This document shows positions 11,057 through 23,515 of a stretch of 64,000 nt of DNA, piece after piece (positions within the stretch are counted from its first letter, which is position 1; each line of letters opens with the position of its first letter). The DNA comes from Rhinopomastus cyanomelas (lineage: Eukaryota > Chordata > Aves > Bucerotiformes > Rhinopomastidae), in the NCBI GenBank assembly GCA_013400115.1, contig VXBP01008587.1:1012281-1076280 (forward strand), read 5' to 3'. The translations under genes were made by a program, and so were the position numbers. A model generated the notes under the pieces. The model searched no databases, was not told the DNA's origin, and was given only the letters and a program-made list of their open reading frames with translations.

Positions 11057-13189
11057 GCTATTTGGCAGTTGGCAAGCCCGTAGGAGCCTCAAAGTCTACC
11101 TGGTACGTATTAAGCATCTTGAAAACAATGTGCTGATGCCAAAGGAGCCCTTTGGGTCTTTCTGAGAAGAATACAAGCACCAGCTTCCATGAAATATGTC
11201 ATCCCTTTCAGTCATTTTACTAAGGAAATACCGACAAAACACTGTGTTTAAATAGCTGATATAAATCAACAATGGCCAGGAAATTTAAGAAAGCCGAAGC
11301 CTGACACTCCCTCTTCATCACAGCACACCCTGTTTTTGCAAAGCAGCTTAGAAACCTTGGGTGTCCCACCTCATTTTCAGTCCCTGTGGGAGAAATCCTA
11401 CCACTTACAGAAGTTCCCACCTCAGACCTTGCATGGCAAAGTTTCAGGTGAAATCACAAGAAGCCCTGTGTGCTTTTGATAAAATATCAGAAACTCTCTG
11501 GCCTGAGACACCATTACCCAGCAGCAGAGACTAGGTCTGAGCTCTGCCCAGCAGCTCGTTGCAGGGCCCTGAGCTGCCTGGCTAGCACTGGTGCAGATGC
11601 GATGCCCCGCGGAAGGGAGGGCAGCCAGAGGAGCAGCTCTCCAAAGCCTGTAGGACATTTTCCGTGCTGGCTTTGGTTCAGTGGCCGAGGTGATCCCGGG
11701 GTGGCAGCACTGCCAGTACTGCTGCTCTCAGACCCTTTGGCTCCCAGCAGCTGCCAGAGCTGGCCCATTGTCAGGGTGGGACAGCAGCACAGCCATGCTG
11801 CTGGGAGAGCACCCTCCTCCCCAATTTTCAAGTTTCAGAACATATTTCAGTATATCCTTGATGCAAACACACATTCAGTCTCAGTGTTTCCTCTCTGATG
11901 CTACCTGGAAAGTCAAATAACTCTAAACCCCACTATTTGATCTATTAATTTCTTTGTTTGTAGTTGGTTTAGATTAGGACAACTGGAAATTTTTTCATTC
12001 CAATGCAGGGTTAGCTGAGACAAAGGTATTAGATTGGGGGTCTACTAGATACCCTTTCCCCAGCCCCTCCTTCCTATTGCAGTGATAATTCCTTGGCATC
12101 AAACCCCAGCATCTGCTTTAGACCCTTGGAAAAGGAAGAAGGCATCCTCCCCAAAGGCCTTCTGCTACCCCTGCAGCAGCTGCTCCTATACTACCCTTGT
12201 TATCACAAGGTCCTACCCTTGTCTCCCTGGGCTGTGGGGATCCTTCCTGGCCAGAGGCAGAGATGTCACCACGTCTCCAGCAACAGGAACATCCCAGGCA
12301 ACAGAGAGGTGGGCCAGGTTCTGAGGACTCAGGGCAAAACGCAAAAGCCCTGACTCCCTCCCTGGCTGCTTCTTAGTTCTGGTTATCACAACTGATAGTG
12401 AAACAGTTTAGAGCCAAGAACCAACCGACCAAAGAAAGCCCTTTCCCCGTAAGAAGATTTGATTAAACTCCCCAGGAAATTAGAGCTTCTGACATTACAG
12501 GCACAAGGTCTGTTTTGAGAAACCCAACACATGTCAGCATTTTTTAAAGTTGCTTTCCCAACCTTTAGACGTGTGGGCAAGGCATCGGCTCGGCGATGAA
12601 AGCACAGTACCAGCTGCGAGAGCGACATGAAGGAGCCATGAGCGAGACAGAGCAGAAGGAAGAGAGAGGCATCTGCACAAGTGGGCGTGTGGAAGCCACC
12701 CAATTATTGGACATTTCCCTGGTACTAATATCTAAAGTCATTAACTTAAAAGCAGCACTGGGCAGGGACATCTGCACAGCTGTGACAAGCTGAGGGGTTT
12801 TGGGTTTGTTTTATTTTTGTTTGTTGGTTGGTTTTTTCCCTAAGTCCTGCTCTCCACAGGACTTACACAGCAGTGTAAAAATAAACTCAATCAGTTTAAG
12901 GGGAAATGAATAGAACCAGTATAATAATGGCTCCACGCTCCCACAGCTTGCACCATCTAGTAAAACCTAGCCCTGAATTTTCGTAAAACACCTCAACAAG
13001 GTAACAGCATCTAAAAAGAAATGTGATGCCTGCAAGTTTTTACCTTAAGATTCTGCCCTCATTTTGCTAAGTCACCCCTTTGACTTCAAACTGTAAGGTG
13101 AGCTGCACTTGTGGCAGTCAAAGGAAAAGCTGACATCAAAAGATGACTCTTATTAGAACAAAAATGTCAGTGTTCCTACACACACATTT
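11057..13189. other. Unique DNA with a GC-richer patch
   Basis: The part at 11520-11800 is GC-richer, with frames open on both strands (11470-11898 plus, 11514-11831 minus) and no recognised motif. A T/G-rich run lies at 12794-12838. Nothing supports a gene. Confidence 0.45.
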
Positions 13190-13359
13190 GAGCACTGGAA
13201 CAGGCTGCCCAGGGAGGTTGTGGAGTCTCCTTCACTGGAGATGTTTAAAACCCACCTGGATGTGTGACTTGGTCTAGGTGATCCTGCTCTGGCAGGGGGA
13301 TTGGAATAGATGATCTTTCAAGGTCCCTTCCAATCCCTAATGATTCTATGATTCTATGA
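13190..13359 (+). mobile_element. CR1 LINE, 3' fragment with microdeletion
   Basis: About 170 bp from AGCACTGGAACAGGCTGCCC to an A-type tail (ATTCTATGATTCTATGA). The segment normally reading GGATGTGTTCCTGTGTGAC lacks 8 bases (TTCCTGTG) between GTG repeats, which looks like slippage. Confidence 0.95.
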
Positions 13360-15285
13360 AAAGTGCAAGAGAACCAGTGATGTTCTTTTCAGCCAGCTTG
13401 GTGGGTTTGTGTTGAGCAAGGAAAAGAGGAAACCTGGAAAACAGAGGTTGAAAAAGGAGAGGTGAGGTTAATAAATCTGTGCCGCAGCCAGGAGCTATCA
13501 ATTTCATGCCATTTCCCCCTGAAGCCTGTCTGTGACGTGCAGAGTCAACAGCAGAGGTATTTCCCAAATTTGGCCCCTGACCCTGCAGCTGGACCCTGTC
13601 CCCACACAGCCTCCCACTAGCCCCAGCAGACTCCTTTAGCCAAGGCTGGACGGTTGTGCATACAGATGTGATAATTTGACCAGTGACCTAGATAAGATAC
13701 CTAACCCAGAGGGCAGAGAATTTTAAGGGAACATTGCTCCCACCCCCCACCACAGGAGAAACTTGCCCCAGAAGGGACATCTGTGCGAGGCACAGACGTG
13801 GTTTCAGAGGATGGCAGGGGCTGTCATCCAGAGGCAGAGATTCTGCGTGGCAGCTCTGCAAACATGCCAGAGAAAAAGGGAGGAAAACATGAAGAGAAGA
13901 TGAATCTGTTCAGCACTAAACATGTTTATTTTAACTTCTCTGAAGCTTCTGAAAAACCACTGAGCAAAACTCCAGGGTATAAATCAAAGTGAGGGAGAGA
14001 AAGAAAAAGGGCAAGCGAAAGAAAGTCATTACTTTGATTGGCAATGAAAGATTACTCGGGATCCATAACTGTGTTTACCTAGCTCAGCTTTAAGTTCACC
14101 ATTCCAAAAACCCCATGAAAGAAACCCAGGTTAAAAGCAGAAGAAGAAAACCAAAGAAAGCCCGGAGTGCTCACAGGAAGACGACTTGTGCATCGACAAG
14201 TGGAAGTCTGGGGTTTGCCACCTATGCTCACACAGCTCCGTTTGCTTTACTATTAAGTGCCTGTTTTGTAGAGTGCCAAGATTTCTCTTCTAAGATTTTA
14301 AATTACAAAATAAAGGTTATAATTATGGACATCAGGAACATGAAGACAGATATCTGATTCTTCCTTCCCACTCTCCAGTTTTGGGTCCCTCAGCTCCACC
14401 TCAGCGCAGCCCTATTTACAGTGTGAGGCTGGAAAGTCAGAGCTAGGCACCCAGTTACAAGAAGTACTGTTCTCACTTGTTCACTCTAAGCTCCCTATTT
14501 CCTTCTTAAAAGTTGTTTTCAAAAGGATCTGCTTGCGTAACTGTGCAGCAGCAAGCCCTGGTAGCCTCAATCCCCAAGAATGTTTTCAATGACCTCTTCC
14601 TGCCCAGTTTTTCCATGAGAGAGAGAGAGAGAACTGTTGGGAAATGGGGAGTCAACAGTGTTACCAGGGGCAGAATGAGAAGACAGATGAAGAAGAGAGA
14701 TTAGTGCTTCAGGAGGGAATGAAACATTTTTCTCTCCCTGGTGCTAAGATGACTTTTTAAATAAAACCCCACCATCTGATTTTAACATTTTGTGTTCTTT
14801 TTTGTAGGCTTTTCAGGAACAAAGTGGAGCCTAATTGGGAGGTGAGACTATTAAAGCAGAGGGATGGGTGCGTTTCACATGTTCAACAGCTGCCAGCATC
14901 AAACCCTGCCCGTGGCTCAGTCCTGGCTCTGAGGAGGTCGGTAGCTTTGCAGAGACACAGAGTGAGACAACGTGGCTATTTGCAGGACAGATGAGGAGAT
15001 ACAAAGAAAGAGTGGGAGGGCAGTAGCCAGAGCATCACAAATTCAATATCTGCTTCTTGAAGGGAGCCCAGCTCACGGATACGAGCGCGTACCTGTACCA
15101 CACATGTAGGCGCGTGCAGGCACCACAGGACTTGTTTATTCACAGCATCAGCTCTGGTTATGGAAAAGTCCTCAAGAACCCAGGGGGAAAATGACCTTGA
15201 GAGGTTCCCATTATTAAGAATTAATTATTACCCCCGACAGACCCCATTTATCACCAGATACATTAATTAGGATGCTTCTGGCATC
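13360..15285. other. Unique DNA with purine-rich patches
   Basis: Purine-rich runs lie near 13990-14030 and 14110-14165. A (GA)n run sits at 14616-14632. A frame at 13783-13992 is lysine-rich because of purine content, not because of a known domain. Confidence 0.45.
14616..14632. repeat. (GA)n microsatellite
   Basis: About eight perfect GA dinucleotides. Confidence 0.9.
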
Positions 15286-15364
15286 GATCCTGCTGTGTCA
15301 GGGAGATTGGACTAGATGATCTTTCGGGGTCCCTTCCAATCCCTGATGATTCTATGATTCTATG
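15286..15364 (+). mobile_element. CR1 LINE, very short 3' fragment
   Basis: The last 80 bases of a CR1 copy, from GATCCTGCTGTGTCAGGGAG to an A-type tail. Confidence 0.9.
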
Positions 15365-15792
15365 AAGCAGACCTGTTAGGTTTTGTTTCAGATTCACTTC
15401 CCAGAGGGAGCACAGGAGCTCTTGGAGGCACCAAAGAGCAGTTTAAAGATTTGCCACTGCGATGCATTTAGAAGGGCAGGGGTTTTATTTGCCCCTGAAC
15501 CCAACTCCATTATGATGTCCACAGCCAAAGAGTTGTCTTTGCTTGGGACAGACTGAATCAGTCATTTAGGGTTTTGGTTTTTCACCCTGCCTGTCACCTA
15601 CAGGGTAGATTATTCAGCAATTAACAGGATGTTGCTGCAGGCAGCACATTTCCCATAGCTGAAGAACATGCCGCGCCGTGGCGATGCGGAGTAGGCAGCT
15701 TTTAAACTTTGGATGAAATCTAAGTGGAAGCCTCCCATGACTCATTCAACTCCTGCCATTACCTTATGTGTTGTGATAACGGTGTGATGCAA
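15365..15792. other. Unique DNA, no gene seen
   Basis: No repeat or coding signal was recognised. Confidence 0.4.
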
Positions 15793-15844
15793 GGCAGGGA
15801 TTGAAAAGGTCCCTTCCAACCCCTAATGCTTCTATGATTCTATA
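15793..15844 (+). mobile_element. CR1 LINE tail remnant
   Basis: About 50 bases including AGGTCCCTTCCAACCCCTAA and a TTCTATGATTCTATA tail. The sequence before it is degraded. Confidence 0.75.
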
Positions 15845-16962
15845 AAAGGGATGCCTTGGTGCTCCACATGTTTAACTATTCACCCAGAATGGTTTGTCTG
15901 CCTCTTTAAGTGAAGCACAGGCTGGGACACGCTATCTGCTTCTCAGAAAGCCAAAGGTGGATGCCTGCCAGGGATTTGTGCAGCTTCCTGGCTTTGCTGA
16001 TAAAGAAGGGCCACTGCGAGGCAAACCCCTGCTCTTTCCCTGACACATTTCCTCTGCAGCTGCCCAGAAACAAGGGACCTGAGAAGACAAGGCAAACATG
16101 GAGACCATGGCATCAGCTACAACCACCGGCTCGGGAGGAGGCCTCCAAAGAGCTTCTTGTGCGCTTCTACATTCAGAAATGTGAGCTTCAAGCCAGGGCA
16201 TTTGCATCAGCGGGTGGAAAGTATGAGAAAGCACATCGAATGCTGAAAGTTAATGATGGCATTTGACCATGTTAACCAGTAAATGACAAGGCAGGGTCAT
16301 GGGAGTTAATTATTCGAGTAAGTTAAGGAATGCCAGTAGTTTGCACTGACTGCAGTGGAAGGTGACTGATCATTCCAAAGTTTAACCTTGACAGCTCTAA
16401 GCAGACCCTTCTTGCTCTTTCTCTGCTTTTGTTTTTTAAATCAATATTGCCTGCCTCACAGGCAGAACGTTAGAGGTTCTGCAGCTGGCTGGAAAGGCAC
16501 CTGTGACACGCAGACAAGGGCTGCAGGAGAGCAGCAGTCTGGGGTCGAGCCATTCAGGCTTGGGAGAACGGGGCTTTCACATCAGTCCTTGATCTCTCGT
16601 GTGATGTGGAGCCACTGTCCTTGCCTCTCAGTACTTGTGTGTTTAGGATATAAGACATTTGGGGCAAGCTGTGCCTCGTCTGTACGGTGCCATTCACAAC
16701 CAGGCCCTACTTGCCACTGAAGCCCCTTGGCATTGCCACGATATAAACTCTAACAAAGAGCCACTGCTTATACCTGCATGGCCCAAACTGAATCCACCTC
16801 TTAAAACACATCATCATTTTTATTTTGGGGCTCAGATAATTCTAAAACTCCCAGAGAAAGCACAACTAGTGCCCTGCCATACCTGCTAAGCTTCTGCAGG
16901 ACATAGCTGCCTAATTCTGAGAGCCAAACATTCCACCAGACCTCCATTGTTTCAGCAATCAA
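15845..16962. other. Unique DNA, no gene seen
   Basis: A 118-codon plus frame (15910-16266) and a 100-codon minus frame (15932-16234) cover the same bases. Neither resembles a known family and neither has convincing splice sites around it. Confidence 0.45.
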
Positions 16963-17355
16963 ATCATAGGATCATAGAGTCATTAGGGATTGGAAGGGAC
17001 CTCAGAAGATCATCTAGTCCAATCCCCCTGACACAGCAGGATCACCTAGACCAAGTCACACAGGAACACATCCAGGCGGGTTTTAAACATCTCCAGAGAA
17101 GGAGACTCCACAACCCCCCTGGACAGCCTGTTCCAGTGCTCTGTCACACTCAACTGGGAAGAAGTTCTTTCTCAGATTGATGTGGAACCTTCTATGTTCC
17201 AGCTTACATCCATTGCCCCTCATCCTATCACTAGATGACACTGAGTAGAGCCTGGCTCCATCCTCCTGACACCCACCCTTCACATATTTATAGACATTAA
17301 TGAGGTCACCCCTCAGTCTCCTCTTCTCCAAGCTAAAGACACCCAGCTCCCTCTG
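16963..17355 (-). mobile_element. CR1 LINE, 3' end with ORF2 C-terminus
   Basis: About 390 bp on the minus strand, from an ATCATAGAGTCATTAGGG tail to the codons for the GVFSLEKRRLRGDLINVY segment of ORF2. The minus frame is disrupted downstream of that, so the copy is non-coding. Confidence 0.95.
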
Positions 17356-18350
17356 CTTTGAGAAGTGCAGCTGGGACACCACATGTGTTTAGTAAACAAT
17401 TTTGGAGGTTTGGACAGGGACAGAAACGTTTTCCCCCCACTTACAGCTCTGCTAAGGGTGAAACAAAAGAACAAAAGCACTGTTAATGCCTATACACCTA
17501 TTAAGATACTGAAATGAAACACAGAGGAGCTGGGAGAGCTGAAACACTGCAGAGAGTAAAAGCTAAACTTCAGCTGGAAGATGAAAGGGCAACTAAGCAA
17601 ATATTTTTTTTCCTGAAAAAACCCCAGTCTGTAAGGTTCTAGTCTGTTTATTTAGAAGCCTGGGTTTACCCTTATCTGAAAACTAGAGTCCCCAGTGTTA
17701 CTTGTGCCCATTGCTGGGGTGGGCTCTGAGCTAGAACACAGCCCTTGGGGCTACCTCAAAGGGAAGACTGCAGTAGTGGTGCCTGTGGGAGAAAAACAAA
17801 TTCCTCAAGAATAAAGGATTATTTATTCTTTATGTGTATCATGAAATCATGAATGTTGTGGGGTGTTCCTGTTCTTCCTGCTTGTGTTGTAGGGATGTTA
17901 GAGAGGTTAGCTTATTGGGGTCTCAAAGAGATAAGGAAGTCCACTTGTAGGATGGGTCAACACGCAGGCATGCTCAACCCTTTGTGAAATGGTGCCTTGC
18001 ATCTGCTGCCCAAAATGTCTCTTCAGCATCGTCTCACAGCTCCCTGGGTATGTGCTGCAGAGATTACCCTTTTCACAACTCTTGCTTCTCAGGGTCTCTT
18101 TGTCCCTGGAACAGCTTTCAAACAGCTAGCATGCTGTAGAAATGGGCTTCTCTCCTGATAGCCCACCCTTGTGAGCACAGCTGCCACCTGCGCAAAAAAC
18201 ACACACGGAGCCAGGAGGGACTGAACATTCAGACTGAACTTGAGGACAATCTCTGGTAGCAGGGAGGGGGCCTTGCAAGCTGAACTGCAGAATAAGCAAG
18301 TAAATAAAGATATTAATTTGGATATCTGAGGATTTTCTCACAAGCAGTTA
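17356..18350. other. Unique DNA, no gene seen
   Basis: The stretch contains short A and T runs and a 71-codon minus frame (18126-18341) with no recognised features. Confidence 0.4.
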
Positions 18351-18614
18351 GTGATAGAACTGGAGGGAAGGGGTCCAAGTTAAAACAGGGGAGGTTTAGA
18401 CTGGATATTAGGAAGAATTTTGTCACAGAAAGGGTGGTCAGGCAGTGGAATGGTCTTCCCAGGGATGTGGTTGAGTCACCATCCCTGGATGTGTGTAAAG
18501 ATGGTTTGGCTGAGATGTTGAGGGATCTGGTTCAGGGGTGACCTTGTAAGGTAGAGTAGACGGTTGGACTCGATGATGCCAGGGGTCCTTTCCAGCCAGA
18601 GCGATTCTGTGATT
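18351..18614 (+). mobile_element. CR1 LINE, older subfamily 3' end
   Basis: The diagnostic blocks are GGAGGTTTAGACTGGATATT, GGTGGTCAGGCAGTGG, CATCCCTGGATGTGTGTAAA and GGTTGGACTCGATGATGCC. They differ from the common subfamily and match the copy at 51183-51425, so the two belong to one older group. Confidence 0.88.
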
Positions 18615-18888
18615 TGTAAAGCTGGGTTGTCACACAGATGCTAGAACACTGACTGACAGACATGTGGCCCATTCTAGCAGAAAATATGAGAAGACACGAG
18701 AAAGTCCAGGACCATGCCTGTGACTGATGCCAACAGAGCACAGCCCAATGTCCTGGGGAGCTGTTGGCAGCCAGAAGGAAGGAATCTCAGCCATGCCTAG
18801 GAAAAATGAACCTGAGAATGAAGGCAAGTGTGGTTTATACATGAGTATAAAATTAACTTTAAACATATAGATAGCACTAAATAATTTG

Positions 18889-19073
18889 TGGCACTGGAAC
18901 AAGTTGCCCTGGGATGTTGTTGCTGCTCCATCATGCCTGGAAGTGTTCAAGGCCAGGTGGATGGGGTTCTGAGCAACCTGATCTAGCAAGAAGTGCCCCT
19001 GCCCAAGGCAGGGGGGTTGGAACTAGATAATCTCTGAGGTCCTTTCCAATCTAAGCCAGTCTATGATTCTATG
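18889..19073 (+). mobile_element. CR1 LINE, another older subfamily 3' end
   Basis: The copy contains GGCACTGGAACAAGTTGCCC, TGGAAGTGTTCAAGGCCAGG and GGGGTTGGAACTAGATAATC, and ends in an A-type tail. It relates to 3980-4064 rather than to the common type. Confidence 0.88.
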
Positions 19074-20017
19074 AACCTCTGATGCATCTCATACCTGAGA
19101 ACAAATGCAAAGGAATATAAAACCCAGTGAAGTTATCACTGCAAACAATGAATTGCTACGTCAGCTTACGTTGAGGGCAAACTGGTAAAATAAGCCTGGA
19201 AATTAAAGTTTGCAGAAGGCAGAGCTTTGGTTTTCAATTTCCATTGCTCAAGTCCAGAACAGCTTGCTCTCCTGCGGTACTGAGGCAGAGGAACGTGGTA
19301 AAGGCAGTGTGGGTGGTTCACAGTGTTCACTTTGCTTTGGCCTGGGAAGCTGGGAAGCCACAACAGTTCTTTCCTTGTGGACTTTCTGTTGCTCTAAGCA
19401 TGAATGTCCCCTTTGTCCTCTAACAAGCCCATTTTTGTGTTTAAGAAGACAGTCTTTGACCCTTTCCTGGACTAGAACTGGAAGACAACTGAAGCAGCAG
19501 GATGTAATTCCAGGTGCAGGTTAGAGATGTTCTCCTTGTCTCAGAGCAGGCAGATGGATGGAGAGAGCCCCTGCACTGTGCTCTGTTGGTGGTGCCTTGC
19601 TTATTGTTCTGAGTGTCTTTACAGGGAAACTTTCAATCAGTTTTGAACTTTCCTTCCTTCTGTAAACCTAGTTCTAGATAGTGAGGCAGTGATGCAGACT
19701 TTCAGGTACATGTTGGTGTTTGGATGTGCCTGAACATCCTTGATAGTGATTGGATGTGATTCAGAGGCAACAGTCACATACTTAGTGCATGTATGGGGAC
19801 TGCTGTGTATCCACAGCTACATTCCAGCTGCACCCATGAAAAATCTTCTGTGATCATGCCTGCCAGCCTCACATGGATATCTTGGGTATCATAAGGCATC
19901 TCAAACAGCATGAGATCCTTCTCTGTGGACAAATGAATGAAGATCCTATGTCACCTCATCAAACTCCATCTATATTTACTAGCAGGAAATGGCTATCTGT
20001 TGATCTCACCTCTCTGA
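19074..20017. other. Unique DNA, no gene seen
   Basis: Frames at 19166-19363 (minus) and 19210-19524 (plus) overlap. No motif was recognised. Confidence 0.4.
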
Positions 20018-20226
20018 GAATCATAGAATCATTAGGGATTGGAAAGGACCTCAAAAGACCATCCAGTCCAATCACCCTGCCACAGCAGGATCACCTAGAA
20101 CAAGTCACACAGGAACACATCCAGGTGGGTCTTAAACATCTCCAGTGAAGGAGACCCCACAACCCCCCTGGGCAGCCTGTTCCAGTGCTCTGTCACCCTC
20201 ACTGGTAAGAAGTTCCTTCTCATAGG
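20018..20226 (-). mobile_element. CR1 LINE, 3' fragment
   Basis: Minus-strand copy from an AATCATAGAATCATTAGGG tail to the AGAAGTTCCTTCTCATA block, where it is 5' truncated. A plus-strand copy that ends at nearly the same element position starts 685 bp to the right. Confidence 0.95.
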
Positions 20227-20910
20227 GGTTGATGTGCTCCCTAGGAATTCTTATCTCTGTGTAGTTGTTTAGCAGGAATTCAGGTAGGCAGATGAGGTGT
20301 GATGACTTACTTCTGGATGGCTACAGCGAGGTGAACTGAATCCCATCCATGATTAATATTGGAACTGTAAGCACCCTTGCACTTTGCTCTTGCATGTCAT
20401 CATCATTTTGGTTAGATTTAATGTGTTTTAAAAAGTGTTCCTGCTTTTATTACATTGATCCATGTTAATTATAATCCAATAAATTTTAGAAGAGTCTTTA
20501 AAGGGTCGTGATTTATGTGTTAGATTTAAAAATCAGAACTATCAGACAGCAAGCCAGCAAACTCCTGCAGAATTCAGAACATGCAGCCGAGAAGTGATTT
20601 CACATCCCTATGCAAGTCAAATCGAGGGACAGGTACCTACAAGACATACTGCTACGTGACAAACTGTAAAGAAGCTTTCAGCTACATAGCATCTTGACAG
20701 GCTGTTCAAAACCGAGTGTTCAGCCTCACTCTTTACCTTGATAATCAGATTTTCTCTCTTTGCTGCACACGTATTTAAAACACAAAAGAGGAAAAAAAAG
20801 TAGTATTTTATTTGCTGAGAGCCAACATAGTCGTGATGCTTCCCATCGCTCCTCCTGTCTTTTATCGTAAGAAAAGCATCCTGTAGCTGCTTGTAGAGCA
20901 AACAGGTCAT
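20227..20910. other. Unique spacer between two complementary CR1 halves
   Basis: AT-rich, with no CR1 similarity noticed. A 97-codon minus frame (20617-20910) has no recognised domain. Confidence 0.45.
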
Positions 20911-21326
20911 CCTGGGGTGGATCAGAAGGGGGGTGGTTAACAGATCAAGAGAGGTTCTTCTTCCCCTCTACTCTGCCCTGGGGAGACCACATCTGGAGTG
21001 TTGTGGCCAGTTCTGGGCTCCTCAGTTCCAGAGGGATGCGGAGCTGCTGGAGGGAGTCCAGCGCAGAGACATGAGGATGATGAAGGAGGTGGAGCACCTC
21101 CCTTATGAGGAGAGGTTGAGGGAGCTGGGTCTCTTTAGCTTGGAGAGGAGGAGACTGAGGGGTGACCTCATTAATGTCTTTAAATATGTGAAGGGTGGGT
21201 GTCAGGAGGATGGAGCCAGGCTTTTCTCAGTGTCATCTAGTGATAGGACGAGGGGCAGTGGGTGTGAGCTGGAACATAGGAGGTTCCACATCAATATGAG
21301 AAGGAACTTCTTCCCAGTGAAGGTTA
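20911..21326 (+). mobile_element. CR1 LINE, ORF2 part lacking its 3' end
   Basis: About 415 bp encoding the C-terminal part of ORF2 in one open frame (20933-21334). Motifs are YSALGRPHLECC, EERLRELG and RRLRGDLINVF. The copy stops inside the AACTTCTTCCCAGTGA block and has no tail. Loss of the 3' end is unusual, because reverse transcription of a LINE starts there. Confidence 0.93.
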
Positions 21327-22145
21327 AGATATAATACTGTGTCCTGCTAAGGAGAGGAATATAAATGAAAACAAACAGGGATGAAAACTACATCCTTGGG
21401 TTTTCCTTTGTTTGTTAGGTTGCTTTTGTAGTCTCAGATTGCAGAGTGTCTGTATCATCATCATGGCCATAATTTCATGCACAACCTTTAGCAGGCACAG
21501 CGCTGTAGAAGTTGAACAAACCACGTCAATCAGCACACACAGGAAAACCTGTTGGTGGAACAAATTTGCTGCATGCTTTAATTGCAGTCAAAGAGGCCCA
21601 GCTTCCCCTAGATTTTCATGGTTTCTTGTTCAATCAGAATCCCTTCCATACATCTGAACTGTGCCTCAGGTTCTGTGATGCTTTGTGGTCCTTTACCACA
21701 TGTCATATAACCAGCCAGGGCTGTGTAATCCATGATGAAAATATGCCCTTAATGCTCCATGACAAATCGAAAGAATTTGGATATCTTATTTAAAACAGGA
21801 GAAGGGAGATGGAAGAGAGCCTGGCTCTGTAGTTCAGATTTATCCTTTGTTAAAAAGAAAGGGGTGCACCAGCACAAGGTATCCCAGACTTAGATTATTG
21901 AGAAGAAGATGCTGGATGTCTTAAGCTCTTCCGAGTTGGCTTGTTGGTTTTTTAACTGCCTTCTACCTGCATTTATTTCTGCAATAAACACACTGGTACA
22001 ATGTTCACGATGCTTTTATGATAAAATAGGCCTTCTGGAAAACTCATGTAGTGTTTGAGTAGAACACTTCCATAGAATTAGAAAACCAGAACAGAAAACA
22101 TCACCTTTTTGAAACCAGTGACAACAGACCGCAGTCACACCAGTA
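21327..22145. other. Unique DNA, no gene seen
   Basis: Overlapping frames on both strands at 21324-21793 show no known motif. Confidence 0.4.
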
Positions 22146-22278
22146 TCCCGGGGTGTGTTTAAGAGTTGATTAGATGTAGTGTTGGGGGATCTTGTAGAAC
22201 TTGTAGAGTACGGTTGATGGTTGGGCTTGATGATCCCAAGGGTTTTTATCAGCATGAATGATTCTATGATTCTATGAT
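22146..22278 (+). mobile_element. CR1 LINE, older subfamily 3' end
   Basis: The blocks are TGTGTTTAAGAGTTGATTAG, GATGGTTGGGCTTGATGATC and an A-type tail. The copy is divergent, hence older than the common subfamily. Confidence 0.82.
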
Positions 22279-22738
22279 TATTTTACTTTATTTACCATTC
22301 CACAGGATGACCAGTGCAGTGCCAGCACAACAAGAGATAGATGGCCTCTACCCCAGACAGCAAGCACTGTCACACTGAATATTTTCTATTACATTCTAAA
22401 AACTAGCTTCAAACTCTATGGACCTGTTGGTTTTTTTAATAAGTTCTGTAGCCTTTAAAAATGGTGTCCAGAGAGTCTACCCATTTAATTGCTTTTAAAG
22501 TCTGTCATCAGTTGTTTTCCAGGGATCTGCCCATTAATATCATGGCATGAATACTTTTTGTTTCAAACACGTTTGTGACTAGTACCATGTGACAGACGTA
22601 GAGGAGAAGAATGAATTACAATTTTGCACATACCCAAGTGTTTTGGAAAACAAATAAAAGCATTTGGTTACTGTTTTTGGTCTACTTAATGCACTTGTAA
22701 GTAGTTGCTTAAATGCTTTGCATTTACAACTGGAAATC
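22279..22738. other. Unique DNA, no gene seen
   Basis: AT-rich, with no coding or repeat signal. Confidence 0.4.
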
Positions 22739-22861
22739 AGAATCATAGACTTACAGAATCACTGAGGCTGGAAAAGACTTCTGAGATCATCAGGTCCAAT
22801 CTATGACTTAACATCACTGCAGTCACCTAGACCATGGCACTAAGTGCCATGTCCAGCCTTT
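22739..22861 (-). mobile_element. CR1 LINE, old subfamily 3' end (stack, first)
   Basis: Minus strand, with tail words AATCATAGACTTACAGAATC and then GGCTGGAAAAGACTTCTGAG and GATCATCAGGTCCAATC. It is abutted at once by the tail of the next copy. Confidence 0.88.
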
Positions 22862-22980
22862 CATAGAATCATAGAATCATAGAATTATTGAATCATAGAA
22901 TCATTAGGGATTGGAAGGGACCTCGAAAGATCATCTAATCCAATCCCCCTGCCAGAGCAGGATCACCTAGACCAAGTCAT
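22862..22980 (-). mobile_element. CR1 LINE, common subfamily 3' end (stack, middle)
   Basis: The long tail has repeated ATAGAATC units, then ATTAGGGATTGGAAGGGACC and CCAGAGCAGGATCACC, and the copy breaks off at AAGTCAT. It is the youngest-looking of the three stacked copies. Confidence 0.93.
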
Positions 22981-23515
22981 AGTGTCAGTTAAGGTTAAAA
23001 GGGACCACAGGATCATCTACTTCCAACTCCCCTGACAAGGGCAGGGACACCCCACCCTAGATCAGGCTGGCCAGAGCCTCATCCAGCCCAGCCTTAAACA
23101 CCTCCAAGAACGGGGCCTCAACCATGTTCCTGGGCAGTCATTCCAGTGTCTGAACACCCTTTCCATGAGTGCTTCCTAATGTTCAACCTAAACCTCCCCT
23201 GCTGCAGCTTCAGGTCCTATCCTCCCATCCTATAACTAGTTGCCTGGGAGAAGAGACAGAGCCTCACCTGTCTACAACTTCCCTTCAGGGAGTTACAGGG
23301 AGTGATAAGATCCCCCCTGAGTCTCCTCTTATCCAGGCTAAACAACTCCAGCTCCCTCAGCCTATTCTCATCAGAGTTTCCTTCTAGTCCCTTCACCAGC
23401 CTTGTTGTTCCTCTGCAACTGCTCCAGCACCTCAATCTCTTTCTGGAAGTGAAGGACCCAGAACTGCCCCCAGTACTTGAGGTGAGGCCTCGCCAGTGCC
23501 CAGTACCATGGGAGA
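22981..23515 (-). mobile_element. CR1 LINE, older subfamily with ORF2 C-terminus (stack, last)
   Basis: About 530 bp. Its blocks include AAAGGGACCACAGGATCATC, CCAGGCTAAACAACTCCAGC and AGTACTTGAGGTGAGGCCTC, the last in the region coding for the RPHLEYC-like part of ORF2. Stops in the minus frame show it is dead. Confidence 0.9.
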
